This document shows positions 11,866-23,032 of a stretch of DNA of 64,000 nt, one piece after another. The notes below the pieces were generated by a model. It was not told the origin of the DNA. It saw only the letters and a program-made list of their open reading frames with translations, and searched no databases. How positions within the stretch are numbered: position 1 is the stretch's first letter; every line of letters begins with the position of its first letter. A program made the translations under genes and the position numbers. The stretch is from Chenggangzhangella methanolivorans (GTDB lineage: Bacteria; Pseudomonadota; Alphaproteobacteria; Rhizobiales; Methylopilaceae), in contig NZ_CP081869.1 of the NCBI RefSeq assembly GCF_019797865.1, positions 372,001 through 436,000 on the forward strand. Reading direction: 5' to 3'.

Positions 11866-13631
11866 CTGACAGCGCTCAGCCACGCGATCATCCGGAAACT
11901 GTCGATCCGAAAATATCACGGCATCAAAAGTCTGGATTGGCGGCCCGGCTCGACCATGAATCTCATCCTCGGTGGCGGGGATGTCGGCAAGACCACCATC
12001 CTCGATGCGGTGGGGCTACTCCTGAGCGCCTCGAACGCGGCATCTATCTCGGAGGCTGACTACTGGCGCCGCGACAACACCGACGAATTCTCCATTGAAG
12101 GCGTCGTCTCGCTTCCCGTTAGCGTCGATCCCAACAGCTTCTCCGTTCAGCTTATGCCCTGGGATTGGAACGGCGCCGATGCGGTCCTGCCCGACGATCC
12201 GCAGAATGGCGACGTCCCGGAAGCCAAGCACCCGGTATATCGCCTGCGGGTGCGCGGCACGGCCGACTTGGAGTTGGTGTGGGAGATCATCCAGCCGGAT
12301 GAGAGCATTATTGCGTTCTCGGCGGCTTTCCGAAAGAAAATCGGCCTGATCCGTCTGAGCGCCGACGACCGCAACGACCGTGACCTACGCTTGGTGTTCG
12401 GCTCGGCACTCGACCGACTGCTGGCCGATCCGGCGATCAAAGCGCGCATCGCCAAGAAGGTGGCGGAACAGGACTTCTCCGGCGCCGTGGGCGACGCTGG
12501 CGTAAAGGTACTTGGCGAGCTGGATTTGCGCCTGAAGGCGGCGTCGCTGCCATCCGGCGTAAAGCTAGGGCTGACCTCCAGCCAGGGCCTATCGATCGGT
12601 GCCCTGATTGGGCTGCTGGCAAATCGCGACGGCGTGGCACTGCCTCTGACCAGTTGGGGTGCCGGGACCAAGCGGATGGCGGCGCTGGAGATCGCCGCGG
12701 CCACCCAGGCGGGCAGCTCCGTCACCGTCATCGACGAGGTGGAGCGCGGCCTCGAACCGTACCGGCTGCGGCAGCTGATCGGCATTCTCAAGTCGACGTT
12801 CGGTCAGTCGTCACCACACACAGCCCCGTCGCCATTCAATGTTCGACTCACGCCAACCTCTGGTATCTCGACGCAGCTGGTGCCATCGGCGCGCTTGATC
12901 ACGAGAAGATCGCCCCTCAGCAGCAGCGCGATCCGGAGACTTTCTTGGCCAAACTCGCGGTCATAGCCGAGGGCCCCACGGAGATCGGCTTCCTGAGACG
13001 GCTTCTACGGTTGGCGTTCAAGGGCAATCCGCTCGACTCGGGCGTCCGCGTCTGCAACGGCCAAGGCAACGCTCAGACCCTCGCCCTTCTCGAGGCGATC
13101 GGCGTCACCGGACTAAAGTTCGCGGCCCTTGCCGATGACGAAGGCACGCACGACGGCCGTTGGAGCGAGGTGAAGGCCGCCATGGGCGCGCGCCTGCTAC
13201 GGTGGGAGGGCGGCTGCACCGAGGAGGCGGTGCTCGGACATCTGCCGGAGGCACGGTTGCCGCAGCTCTTGAAGGAGGAAGAGGGAGGCTGGAACGGCGA
13301 GCGGTTGCGCACCCTGGCGGATCGGCTGGGCCTTGCGGACAAATCCCTAGCGGCCATCAAGGCGGCGCTCGTCGCTCAGAAGCGCTCCCTCCGGGCCGTG
13401 ATCATCGAGGCCGCCACCGGCAAACCAGATGGCGCGCCCGAGGGAAAGCGGAACGAGTGGAAGGCGCACGGACGAGCGTGGTTCAAGTCAATCGTCGGCG
13501 GCGACGAACTTGCCGGCTACGCGCTGGCGAACGACGTCTGGCCGAAGCTTTCGGGCAGCATCCTGCCGCTGCTCAACGCGATTCTGGCGTCGGTCGACCG
13601 CGCCGCTATTGAGCGCCTTGATCGTGTCTGA
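11866..13631 (+). CDS. gajA: OLD-family ATPase/TOPRIM nuclease, GajA-like
   Basis: This is an overcoming-lysogenization-defect nuclease with an N-terminal ABC-type ATPase and a C-terminal TOPRIM domain, about 588 residues after one frameshift near 12803. Walker A is GGGDVGKTT, the signature region is WGAGTKRMAALEI, Walker B is VTVIDEVERGLEP and the switch histidine is in VVTTHSPVAI. TOPRIM motifs are VIAEGPTEIGFL and ALADDEG. The first in-frame codon after the upstream stop with good spacing from GGGAGG is CTG at 11866, and the later ATG at 11956 would remove the first strand of the ATPase. The stop overlaps the start of a UvrD-like helicase. Length, domain order and partner match GajA of Gabija, an anti-phage nuclease that assembles with GajB. 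Confidence 0.78.
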
Positions 13632-15153
13632 CGCCTCCGTCGCCGCCCTGCTGCGATCCGCCGAGCCGCTGGTGGTGATCGAGGCGCCGGCCGGCTGCGG
13701 GAAGACCTTCCAGGGCGCGGCATACGCGCGCGAGGCCTCGCAGGCGCTGCCGCAAGGCCGGGTGTTGATCCTCACCCACACCCATGGAGCCTGCGGGGTC
13801 TTCGCCAACCGCACGCGGGGCTTGTCGTCCCGCGTCGACATCCGAACCATCGACTCCCTGATCAGTCAGGTCGCCACTGTTTATCGCCGGGCGCTAGGCT
13901 TGCCGGACGACCTGTCGACCTGGGCTTATCGGAACGACGGCGAAGGTTTCGACATCATGGCAACCAAGGTCGCCGGCTACATGGAGCGTCATCCGATTGT
14001 TCGTGAGGCTCTGGCGCGCCGCTATCCGCTGGTGATCTGCGACGAGCATCAGGACGCCAGCGAAGCTCAGCATCGTGTCATAATGGCGCTGCGCGTTGGC
14101 GGTGCCCGGCTACGAATCTTCGGCGACCCACTCCAGGCGATCTTCGCGAGCGGCTCGAAGTCCAACAAGGCCATGGCCGCCGCGCTCGTTCGCTGGGAGG
14201 CGCTGAAAGCCGCCAGTGCCTTCGACGATCTCGATCATCCCCATCGCTGGGACGACGGCTCTCCGGAGCTAGGTCGCTGGGTCTTGGCTGCGCGCTCAGA
14301 ACTGAGGGCGCGGCGCCCGATCTCTCTGCTCGGACCGCCTGTCGCCGGCCTTAGCGTGCTTCGCGCCAGCAATCGCGCCCAGGTGCGCACCGGCTATCAG
14401 GTCAGTCGAGACGAGCGCCGCCCCATTGATGCTGCGGCGGCGAAAGACGTGATGATCCTGGCCGCCAGTAACGACCGGGTCCGCGGATTGAGCGCTTTTT
14501 GGGACCGCCGAATTTCGATCTGGGAAGGCCATACTCGGTCCGCGCTTGCCGATCTGGTGCGCACCGTCCGCGAGCAGTCCGGGCATCCTGTGGGGATCGC
14601 ACAAGGAGTGCTAAGCTTCGCCGGGGCCATCGCGGTGGGCTTCTCGCCGAGCGGCTACGGCGATCGGTTGGTGAAGGAGGTTCACGAGGGCTGCGCGCGT
14701 CCGGCCCGCGGCAAGCCAGGGAATATTCAACGCCTCGCTCGGTATATTCTTGAGGCGCCCAACCACCATGGTGTTGCAAACGCCCTGGGTGAGCTTCACG
14801 ACCTGATCGAGGCCAAGGCCGAGGGCTTCGATGTCGTTAAGATCGTCCATCGCACAGAGCTGCGGGACGCCATACGGCTGAAGGCCTTTGCCTGCCCGGA
14901 CGAGGGCTATGCCGAGATCGCGCGTCGGCGCTCGCAGGCCTCGCCGGCTCCGCCCAGCCGCTCACTCAGCACGATCCACAAAGCCAAGGGCTTGGAATGC
15001 GACAACGCCATCCTGATCGCCGGCGATCACGACCAGTTCGGCGACACAGACTACGCGCGATGCAAGCTCTACGTTGCCCTCAGCCGGGCGAAGCGTCGGC
15101 TGACCCTAGTGGTGTCGCGCGACAAACCTAGCCCGCTATTTCGCTTGGCCTAA
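13624..15153 (+). CDS. gajB: UvrD/Rep-like helicase, GajB-like
   Basis: A superfamily 1 helicase of about 509 residues overlaps the end of the OLD nuclease by 8 bases, with GTG at 13624 as the likely start (TTG at 13618 is possible). Visible motifs are Walker A EAPAGCGKT, motif II VICDEHQDASEAQH, motif III FGDPLQAIF, motif V STIHKAKGLECDNAI and motif VI LYVALSRAKRRLTLVVS. Its compact size lacks the large 1B/2B insertions of housekeeping UvrD. In Gabija the small helicase partner GajB joins the GajA tetramer. The pairing here supports that assignment, though other OLD plus UvrD defence pairs exist. Confidence 0.75.
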   Translation: MSDASVAALLRSAEPLVVIEAPAGCGKTFQGAAYAREASQALPQGRVLILTHTHGACGVFANRTRGLSSRVDIRTIDSLISQVATVYRRALGLPDDLSTWAYRNDGEGFDIMATKVAGYMERHPIVREALARRYPLVICDEHQDASEAQHRVIMALRVGGARLRIFGDPLQAIFASGSKSNKAMAAALVRWEALKAASAFDDLDHPHRWDDGSPELGRWVLAARSELRARRPISLLGPPVAGLSVLRASNRAQVRTGYQVSRDERRPIDAAAAKDVMILAASNDRVRGLSAFWDRRISIWEGHTRSALADLVRTVREQSGHPVGIAQGVLSFAGAIAVGFSPSGYGDRLVKEVHEGCARPARGKPGNIQRLARYILEAPNHHGVANALGELHDLIEAKAEGFDVVKIVHRTELRDAIRLKAFACPDEGYAEIARRRSQASPAPPSRSLSTIHKAKGLECDNAILIAGDHDQFGDTDYARCKLYVALSRAKRRLTLVVSRDKPSPLFRLA

Positions 15154-15489
15154 GGAAAGCGAACTTGCTCCAGATCGCATCCGGCAAACTCTCCCACCTG
15201 GGCGGCACAACGCTTTGCGCGGCGGGATTTGCAGCAACTTGCGCATCTATCGCCACAGGGCCATCGTCGCGCGCATGCGCCGCTCGGTGTGACGCGCGGC
15301 CCGACCTCGCGCCCGCCGCTTGGGCCGCATGCGGTTCGAGACGCGTCACCGACGCTCAAGCGGCAGCGAGATCGACCTGCGGCACGCGCTTCTAGCCTGC
15401 ATCTAACCGATCCCCTGACCCAATGGTCAAAAGGCGTGGCGGCGGCTGGGCGGCCTCAATAAACAACCTGCATCAACGCTTGCCTCTCG
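15154..15489. other. Gap between the Gabija-like pair and the nSTAND3 remnant
   Basis: These 336 bases hold no supported gene. The two flanking genes converge here. I see no strong hairpin with a T-run. Confidence 0.5.
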
Positions 15490-16798
15490 CTATGAGCGGT
15501 TGCCTCTCAACGATCCGAACATGTCTGCGATGCTGCGATCGCCTGCCCGTTCGTCCCGATAGCGCTCCTGCCACTCGTCATGCATGTGATCGGCGTACGT
15601 GTCCTCTTGTTCCGCGAACTCGGCGTTGGCCTCCTCCACCCGTTCGATCATGGCACGAACGTCGACGTCGAGCTGGTCTCGGAACAATTCAAGATCTTCG
15701 ATAAGGCCAGAAAACTGCTCGCGCGACCGACATTCACTTAGATCTTGCAAGAAGTGGTCCTGCTGGTACCTCGCGAAGCTCTCCCGGGCGACGGCAACCT
15801 CGCGCCTGGCTTGTTCGGTGTCGACGACGCCCAGAAGCTCGCGCAGCTCGTCCGCGCGACATCCTGTCCGTGCCTCTTCTAAGACTGCGTCAAGCACAGC
15901 CCCGCGTATGCCGTCCACGTTAGTCATCATCAACGGCGGTGCGCCATCGATCGCTCGGATCCATTCGACCGCGTCGTTGATCTGTGGACGTTCTGTCCGC
16001 CATTCCTCGAGTAGGCGCTCAAAGGCCGGCGCGATCAGCTCTGCGATGGCAGGCGCTTCGAGCCGCTGAACCATCTCAATGATCGTCGCAAGCCGCCGCT
16101 CGTAGGTCGGTCCGTAATAGCCCACTCCCCCACTGTCCGACGCCACACGCCGTCTCGCTTTCGCTAACCGGCCGATCGTTGGGGCAATTCGCCCCGCCTC
16201 GCGCCTGAGCGCGCTAATGATGGCCCCGCCTTGGTCCGCTTTCGCGAGCGTCCATACCTGGTCAATCTGATGAAAGCTTGCCGCGCCAGCGATCAGGTCC
16301 ACCGCATTGTCGGGCGCGTTTCGCGCCACGGCGTTCAGCAGATCGAGAACCGAAGGGTCGATGACTTGAAAACCCTGCGCGCCCCACGGTTTGACGAAGC
16401 TGTTGACGACTTCTCGGACGCCCGTGCGTAGATCGTCCGGTCGTCGAAAAATTGTAGCGTGTGGCCCGATAGGCGTGCAGCGCCCCGAACGCCCGCTCCA
16501 AGACCGGGCCGCCGCATTCCCCGCCGAGCGCACGAACGGCGAGCAGAACCGACCGGCCAGCCTCGGTGATCTCCTGCTCATAGGCATGTCGCCAGATCTC
16601 CGACGGATCACGCAGCAGATCTTCGATGAAGCGGCGATAGCTCTCCACCGGACATGCCTCAGGCGACGATAGGAAGAGAGCCACTCAATCAAGCGCGGGT
16701 TGAACTTCTCATGCTTGACGATGCGAAGGTAGAAGTCCTTCCGGAGAAGTTCGTCTCGATAGGCGTCCGGCAGGTCGCTGAAGTAGAGGTGATTATAG
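15490..16798 (-). pseudogene. C-terminal remnant of an nSTAND3-type NTPase, cut by IS21
   Basis: The minus-strand sequence begins directly at the IS21 left end in mid-gene with YNHLYFSDLPDAYRD, KDFYLRIVKHEKFNPRLIEW and then PVESYRRFIEDLLRDPSEIW. These are typical of large restriction-endonuclease-like NTPases of the novel STAND 3 group, found in anti-phage loci. About 430 residues remain, ending EWQERYRDERAGDRSIADMF. Two frameshifts (near 16685 and 16440) interrupt what is left. The N-terminal effector, NTPase domain and promoter are missing and are not found on the far side of the IS, so the gene is dead. Family assignment rests on these C-terminal motifs only. Confidence 0.6.
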
Positions 16799-16948
16799 TG
16801 TCAATCGGCGCTGAACTTTGACCCTCTATCGGCGTCCAATGTTGACCCCCTGAAGCTGGTGAGCGGTGTTGATCCCGCCGGCGGAGCTGGTCGGGGTTGC
16901 GCAGCGTCGGCGGGATCAACGTCCAGAAGGCGCGGCCTCGGGCGGCGC

Positions 16949-17677
16949 TCAGGCGCGGTTTTTGAAGCGCCAGCTCTCGTTGCCGGTCTCGACGATGTCG
17001 CAGTGGTGGGTAAGCCGGTCGAGCAGCGCGGTGGTCATCTTTGCGTCGCCGAACACGCTTGGCCATTCGCCGAAGGCGAGGTTGGTGGTGACGATGATCG
17101 AGGTCTGCTCGTAGAGGCGGCTGATCAGATGGAACAAGAGCTGGCCGCCGGACTGCGCGAACGGCAGGTAGCCGAGCTCGTCGAGGACCACGAAGTCGAG
17201 GCGGCCGAGGTAGTCGGCCATGCGGCCCTGACGGCCTGAACGGCCTTCGGCCTCGAGCTTGTTGACGAGGTCGACCACGTTGAAGAACCGGCCGCGCGCG
17301 CCGTCGCGGATGCAGGCCCGGGCGATCGCGATGGCGAGGTGGGTCTTGCCGGTCCCGGTGCCTCCGACCAGCACGACGTTGCGCTGATGGGCTAGGAACT
17401 CGCCTCCGGCGAGGTCGCGGATCAGGGTCTCGTTGATTGGCGTGTCGTCGAAGGCGAAGTCCTCGACGTCGCGGGCGAGCGGCAGCTTGGCGATCGTGAT
17501 CTGGTATTTGATCGAGCGTGCCTGCTTCTCGCTGATCTCTGCGGTGAGAAGGTCGCCGACGATTTGAGGCTCATGCTGGCGCTTGACCGCGGCCGCGATG
17601 ATCTCGTCGAAGGCGGCCTTCATGCCGTAGAGCTTGAGCTCGCCCATGGTGGTCAGTATCGCGGAACGCTCCATCAC
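16949..17677 (-). CDS. istB: IS21 helper ATPase IstB, copy 1
   Basis: IstB is the AAA+ helper that forms oligomers on DNA and activates the IstA transposase. The 242-residue product has Walker [13 protein letters not shown], Walker [13 protein letters not shown] and the typical end [16 protein letters not shown]. It overlaps the istA stop. Compared with copy 2 it lacks one Arg (PQIVGDLL here, PQRIVGDLL there) through a 3-base difference. Confidence 0.93.
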   Translation of the reverse strand: MMERSAILTTMGELKLYGMKAAFDEIIAAAVKRQHEPQIVGDLLTAEISEKQARSIKYQITIAKLPLARDVEDFAFDDTPINETLIRDLAGGEFLAHQRNVVLVGGTGTGKTHLAIAIARACIRDGARGRFFNVVDLVNKLEAEGRSGRQGRMADYLGRLDFVVLDELGYLPFAQSGGQLLFHLISRLYEQTSIIVTTNLAFGEWPSVFGDAKMTTALLDRLTHHCDIVETGNESWRFKNRA

Positions 17678-19194
17678 ACGGCTCTCCTGAGGGTGTCGTA
17701 TCGGGCGCAGTCGGCGGTCGGCTCGACGGCGAGCCGCAACGCTTCGGGCGTCATGATCGTGACCAGCGGCGCGGGGTCCCGGCGCCGGGCGAGGATGTTC
17801 AGCACGACGTCGGCCGAGCAGACGCCCTCACGCAGCGTCTCGGCGCAGGCGGCCTCGACTGCGGACAAGCCGTCGCTCAGCACTGCGGCCAGGATCGCCA
17901 CCACCTGACGGTCGCCGTCATCGACGCTCGCAAGCTTGCGCCGGACCTTCTCGAGGCTCGCCGGCAACACCCAGTCCTTGAACGGCGCTCCGTTCCTGAG
18001 AGCGCCGGGCTTGCGAGCCAGTACCGGAACGTAGTGCCAGGGATCGAACACGGTCTGGCCGCGGCCGAAGCAGCGCGGGTGATCGCCGACGATCCGTCCG
18101 TCCTGGCGCAGCTCGATCCGGTCGGCGTAGGCGCGGATCTCGACCGGGCGGCCGATCGCGCTCGCGGCGACCGAGTACTTGTTGTTGTCGAACCGCACGA
18201 GGCAGGTCTTGGACACCGAGGCCGGGACGGCGTGGAAGCCGTCGAACCGCCCGGCATAGGGAACGAAGCTCGGGCGCTCCGCCTCGAACGCCTCCCACAC
18301 GGTCCGATCCGCGAGCTCGGGATGACGATGCGCCTTGGCGTAGGCGATCGCCTGGTCGAGCAGCCAGGCGTTCAGCTCGTCATAGCTCTTCGCCCGGACG
18401 CGCGGCGTGAAGAAGCGCTCGCGCACCAGCCCGACCTGGTTCTCGACCTGCCCCTTCTCCCAGCCCGAGGCCGGCGTGCAGGCCACAGGGTCGATCAGGT
18501 AGTGGCTGCACATCTGCAGGAAGCGCCGATTGTAGGCGCGCTCGCGGCCGACGAGGATCGTCTCCACCGCGGTCTTCATGTTGTCGTAGATCCCGCGCGT
18601 GCAGGTCCCCTTGAAGAAGGCGAACGCCCGGTCATGGGCGTCGAACACCATCTCCTGGCTCTCCCGCGGGTAAGCCCGCACGAACAGCATCCGCGAGTGG
18701 CAGAGCCGGACGTGCGCGACCTTCACGGTCGTGGTGACGCCGTTGATCAGGACGATCTCGTGGCTCCAGTCGAACTGGTAGGCCTCGCCCGGATCGAAGC
18801 TCAGCGGCACGAACGCCGCCGATGACGACGACCGCTCACGCTGCCGACCGCGGGCGTAGCGCCGGACCGCGTCGTAGCCGCCCTCGTAGCCCAGCGCCCG
18901 CAGCGCCTCGAAGATCCGGATCAACGTCAGCCGCTCGCGCGCCGCCCGTCCCTCGTTCTCCGTCAGCAGCCGATCAAGGTCGTTACGCCATGGCCCGAGC
19001 TTGGGAAGCGGCTGAACTTCGCGCTCGTACTCGAACGCTGTCGCCCCCGACCGCAGCACCTTCCGCACCGTGTTCCGAGACACGTGCAGTTCGCGGACGA
19101 TCTCCTTGATCGTCTTGCCGCGCACAAAATGCTCGCGGCGGATCCGCGCGATCGTGTCCACGCACTTCATCCCCCGACCGCCCGTCCTCGACAA
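17674..19194 (-). CDS. istA: IS21 transposase IstA, copy 1
   Basis: This is the DDE transposase of the element, intact over 506 codons, though the true start is probably the internal Met of [18 protein letters not shown] at 19170. An N-terminal HTH ([19 protein letters not shown]) is followed by an RNase H-like catalytic domain. The first Asp is in [15 protein letters not shown], the second near [11 protein letters not shown], and the Glu in [12 protein letters not shown]. It is the undamaged copy; the copy at 57325 has two frameshifts. Confidence 0.92.
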   Translation of the reverse strand: MSRTGGRGMKCVDTIARIRREHFVRGKTIKEIVRELHVSRNTVRKVLRSGATAFEYEREVQPLPKLGPWRNDLDRLLTENEGRAARERLTLIRIFEALRALGYEGGYDAVRRYARGRQRERSSSSAAFVPLSFDPGEAYQFDWSHEIVLINGVTTTVKVAHVRLCHSRMLFVRAYPRESQEMVFDAHDRAFAFFKGTCTRGIYDNMKTAVETILVGRERAYNRRFLQMCSHYLIDPVACTPASGWEKGQVENQVGLVRERFFTPRVRAKSYDELNAWLLDQAIAYAKAHRHPELADRTVWEAFEAERPSFVPYAGRFDGFHAVPASVSKTCLVRFDNNKYSVAASAIGRPVEIRAYADRIELRQDGRIVGDHPRCFGRGQTVFDPWHYVPVLARKPGALRNGAPFKDWVLPASLEKVRRKLASVDDGDRQVVAILAAVLSDGLSAVEAACAETLREGVCSADVVLNILARRRDPAPLVTIMTPEALRLAVEPTADCARYDTLRRAV

Positions 19195-19390
19195 AGACAG
19201 GCAGCATGCGCAACGCGCGCCTCAGGGGGTCAAAATTGGACGCCGATCCCCCTCATAACGGGGTCAAAATTCCACGCCGGATCACACCTAATTAGGGACT
19301 TGTTGATGGCTTCCGGCCACCATTGGATCGCGGAGTCGTGGCGGCCACGGAACTTGACACCGCCCCCCGTTTCCCCGGATGCGTTGCAGT

Positions 19391-19792
19391 ATGGACGTTC
19401 TGTCGAAGGCGAGATCAACGCGTGCCTGGCGCTTCTGCGTCCGGGTTGCGTTCGCCCTTTGCCTGGTCGTCTTCGGCGTCGGTGACGCCGTCGAGCGCAG
19501 CTTCGCGGGCCACGTGGGCCTTGATTCTGCGCTCACCCACGCGGTCTCGGCCGACACCATGGCCAGCGTCACGACGGACCATTCCGGCATCCACGTCGAC
19601 GGCCAGTCCGGCGACTTGGACATGAGCGGAAAGATCGTCGGGCACGGCTGCCATGGCTGCGCGGCCATCCCCGAGCCGATGCTGCAGGTCGCCGCCGCGC
19701 CGAGCGCGCTCAGCTCGTCCCCGGCATGGGCCTCCGTGCCCTCGACCGCCGGGCGCGAACCCCTCGTCGACCTTCCTCCGCCTCGAGCCTGA
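19391..19792 (+). CDS. Small exported Cys/His-containing protein at the head of the efflux cluster
   Basis: This 133-residue product is not assigned to a named family. It has an N-terminal hydrophobic segment (FCVRVAFALCLVVFGVG) suited to export or anchoring and a GHGCHGCAA motif that could bind a metal. It lies 72 bases upstream of the CzcC-like gene and 105 bases from the IS21 end, so it probably opens the efflux operon. Small proteins of this kind often precede czc and cnr pumps. A periplasmic metal-binding role is inferred from composition and context. Confidence 0.55.
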   Translation: MDVLSKARSTRAWRFCVRVAFALCLVVFGVGDAVERSFAGHVGLDSALTHAVSADTMASVTTDHSGIHVDGQSGDLDMSGKIVGHGCHGCAAIPEPMLQVAAAPSALSSSPAWASVPSTAGREPLVDLPPPRA

Positions 19793-19863
19793 TCTGACGG
19801 AATCCGTGTCGGCGCGCGCCTGAGACGCGCTCGCCCCCGCTCGTCAGTTCATCAGGTCAGGTC

Positions 19864-21134
19864 ATGCTTTTCAGAACCCGCGCGCTTGCGCTGGGGGTGG
19901 CGATCGCGCTGCTTCCCGCGCCGGCGACGCACGCCGCGCCGTCGTCGCGATCGCTCACGCTGTCTCAGGCGCTGTCGCGCGCCGTCGCCTCCTCCCCTGG
20001 TCTTGCCGCGGCGGAACGGGAGATCGGGGCGGCGGGCGGACGGAGCCTCCAGTCCGGCGTCTTCCCCAACCCCGAGCTCTCCGCAGAGCTCGACAACGCC
20101 TTCGCTCCAAGCTCAAGCGCAATCTCGAGACCGCCGAGACGACGCTGCAGATCAGCCAGCTCTTCGAGCTCGGCGGCAAGCGCGAGGCCCGGATGGCGAT
20201 CGCGGCCGCCGACATCGACGCCGCGCGCTGGGACCGGGCAGCGACCCGGCTCCAGGTTCTCGCCGAGACGGCCGAGGCGTTCGCAAGGACGCTCGGCGCG
20301 CAAGCCCGCGTGGCGGAGCTCGAGGAACAGGTCGACGACCTCGACCGTCTGACCCCGTTGCTTCAGCGGCGGGTCGAGGCGGGCGCGTCCTCGAGCGCGG
20401 AGATCTCGCGCGGCCGTCTCGCCACCGAGACGACGCGCGTCGAGCTCGCCAAAGCGAAGGCCTCGTTCCAGGCGGCGCGGCGCGAGCTGTCGGTGCTGAT
20501 CGGGGAGAAGGCGCCGTCCTTCGCCTCGGTCGGCGGCGACCTCTCGCGCATCGGCGCGCCGCCCTCGTTCGACAGCTTGATGTCTCGGGCGCTGCAGACC
20601 CCTCAGCTCACGCGCTTCTCTACCGTGAGGGCCCAGCGCCGGGCGCTGCTCGCCGCAGCTCAAGCCAAGGCCGTGCCGGACATCACGGCGGGCGTGGGCT
20701 GGCGGCACTACCGTGAGGACCGCTCGAACGCCGCGATGGCTTCGCTCAGCGTGCCGCTCCCGGTGTTCGACCGGAACCAGGGCGGCGTGATCGAGGCGAA
20801 CGAGACGCTCGCCAAGACCGAGGCCGAGAAGGCCGCGGCCCAGCGGGCCCTGACGGTGCTCGTCGGCAACGCCTACGAGGCGTTGAGGGGCTCCTATGAC
20901 GAGGCCCGGCTCACCCGAGCCAACGTGCTGCCCGTCGCCCGCGAGGCCTGGGACAGCATCCGCTCCGGCTACGGCGAGGGCCGTTACTCGCTGCTCGAGC
21001 TGCTCGATGCGCGCGCCGCGCTCTCGGAAGCCTCGCTCAAGGAGATCGACGCCCTCGTCTCCTTCCACTCATCGCTCGCCAGTCTCGAAGGCCTGACGGG
21101 ATCCGCCCTCGTTCTGTCCCGGAGAGACAAATGA
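19864..21134 (+). CDS. czcC: Outer-membrane factor of a metal efflux pump, CzcC-like
   Basis: This is the TolC-type outer-membrane channel of a three-part RND exporter, about 423 residues. A signal peptide opens the protein (LALGVAIALLPAPATHA), followed by SLTLSQALSRAVASSPGLAAAE, typical of the family. The second repeat ends LLELLDARAALSEA. One frameshift near 20105 separates the first 80 residues from NLETAETTLQISQLFELGGK, the well-conserved following block. The stop overlaps the next gene (ATGA). Confidence 0.85.
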
Positions 21135-21506
21135 CCTTCCTTAAGACCGCCTCCGCGGCGGCCGCGCTCCTGCTCGCCTCCGCCACCGTGTCGCTGGCGG
21201 CGCCCGCATCGACGCCCCGCGTCGTCCCGCTGCCCGGCTACGACGGCGCCTGGGTCTATGACGGCCGCACGCCGCCGACCTGCAACGCCCGCGACGTCCG
21301 CGTCCGCCACTTCGCGGGCGACGGCCACTCCAGCGACGCCGCCGAACACGCGCACCTCGGCCACGGCCACAAGTGGTCGAAGCGGAACTTCAAGGGCTAC
21401 CCCACGAAGCCGCCCTGCTACGCGCGCCGCGCTTCCACCCAACCAGAAACCCCTGCCGACCTCGCGACCGCCGCGACCCCAACGCCCTGTCCGGAGACCT
21501 GTCATG
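21131..21506 (+). CDS. Small exported His-containing protein, C-terminus unresolved
   Basis: A clear signal peptide (FLKTASAAAALLLASATVSLA) is followed by a secreted segment with AEHAHLGHGHKW, a likely metal-binding His cluster. The start overlaps the CzcC-like stop, so translation is coupled. In its own frame no stop appears before the CzcB-like gene has begun. A one-base shift near 21420 would give an end at the TGA of ATGA at 21504, overlapping the next start. I do not recognise the family. Confidence 0.5.
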
Positions 21507-23032
21507 AGCCGCTCCTTCGCACGCGACGCCGCCGTCCTCGTGGTCGGGGGTCTCATCGGGGCCGGCGGCCTCTACGCCGCTCAAGTTGGACCGTCCGCGG
21601 TCGCAACCCAGGCGCTCTCGCTCTACTCCGGCCTTATGGGCGGGGACGGCCATGCGCACGCCGAGGCCCCGAAGGCGCTTGCCGCCGCGGACGGTCACAA
21701 GGAAGGCGACGGCCATGCCCACGGCAAGGACGGCGCCCATTCGAAGGACGATGGCCACGGTCACGGCAAGGAGGACGACCACTCCAAGGACGATGGCCAC
21801 GGCCATGGTTCCGGCAAGGACGATGGGCATGGCCATGGCAAGGACGACGGTCACGGCCACGACAAGCCGAAGCCCAAGGCCGACGCAGGCGCGCCGATCC
21901 AGGTCGCGGCCGCCGACGACCACAAGGAGGGCGACGGCCACGGTCACGGCAAGGAGGACGCTCACTCCAAGGATGACGGGCACGGCCATGGGAAGGACGA
22001 CGCCCATTCCAAGGACGACGGCCACGGACACGGGTCGGGCAAGGACGACGGGCACGGGCATGGCGCGGATGACGGCCACGGCCACGACAAGCCGAAGCCG
22101 AAGCCGAAGGCCGACGCCGGGGGCGAAGCGCCCCTGAAGGTCGCGGCCGTCGACGCCAAGGACGACGGGCACGGCCACGGCGCCGAGAAGGAGGACGACG
22201 GCCACGGCCATGGGGCCGAGCTCCCCGAGGGCGTCGTCGAGCTGGGCGAGGCCAAGGTGAAGGCCGCGGGCATCGCTCTTGGCAAGGCGGGCGCCTCGAC
22301 GCTGCGCGAGGAACTCCAGCTCAACGGCATCGTGCAGGCGAACCAGGAAGCGGTCGTGCAGGTCACGCCGCGCTTCCCCGGCGTGGTCCGCACGCTGTCG
22401 AAGCGCCTCGGCGACCAGGTGAAGAAAGGCGAGCTGCTCGCGGTCGTCGAGAGCAACCAGAGCCTCACCACCTACGAGCTGAAGGCCCCGATGGCGGGCG
22501 TGGTCACCGAGCGGCAGGCCTCGCTCGGCGAGTACGTCTCCGAGCAGAAGCCCGCCTTCGTCATCACCGACCTCTCGACGCTCTGGGTCGACTTCTCGGT
22601 CTACCGCCGCGATCTCGCGAAGGTCGCGGTCGGCGAGACGGTGCGGATCGACCCCGAGGACGGCGGAGAGCCGATTGAGGCGCAGATCTCCTACCTGTCG
22701 CCGATCGGGGCCGCGGACACCCCAAAGCGCGGTGGCGCGCGCCGTGATCCCGAACGACGGCCGCTTCAGGCCGGGCCTGTTCGCGACGGGTGCGGTCGCG
22801 ACCGCCGAGCAGTCCGTGCCGCTCGCCGTGTCGATCGACGCCGTGCAGTCGCTCGAGGGCCGCGACGTCGTGTTCGTCCGCGAGGGCGACCGCTTCGCCG
22901 CCCGCGACGTGACGCTCGGCCGCCGGGACGGACGGTCCGTCGAGGTCGTGACGGGTCTCAAGGGAGGCGAGGCCTACGCCTCGAGGAACAGCTTCGTCGT
23001 GAAGGCAGAGCTCGCAAAGGGAAGCGCGAGCC

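Larger units (their letters stand above)
16799..19286 (-). mobile_element. IS21-family insertion sequence, copy 1
   Basis: This 2488-bp element carries istA and istB on the minus strand. Its ends are TGTCAATCGGCGCTGAAC at the left and, inverted, TGTGATCCGGCGTGGAAT at the right, each followed by repeats of the type GGGGTCAAAATTGGACGCC, the multiple terminal repeats expected of IS21. No target duplication is visible (GATTATAG against CCTAATTA). Together with the missing half of the interrupted gene, this suggests a later deletion or rearrangement at one end. A second copy in opposite orientation lies at 57209-59701. Confidence 0.9.

Noticed and set aside
21690..22220. Regular short DNA repeats that could suggest a CRISPR array
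   Set aside because: They encode the His/Asp/Gly repeat of the CzcB-like adaptor in one frame, have no uniform repeat-spacer lengths and lie inside a gene.
21390..22961. Long open frame of 523 codons on the minus strand
   Set aside because: It is antisense to the His-rich repeat; the Val/Ala/Met-rich translation is a by-product of GC-rich codons.
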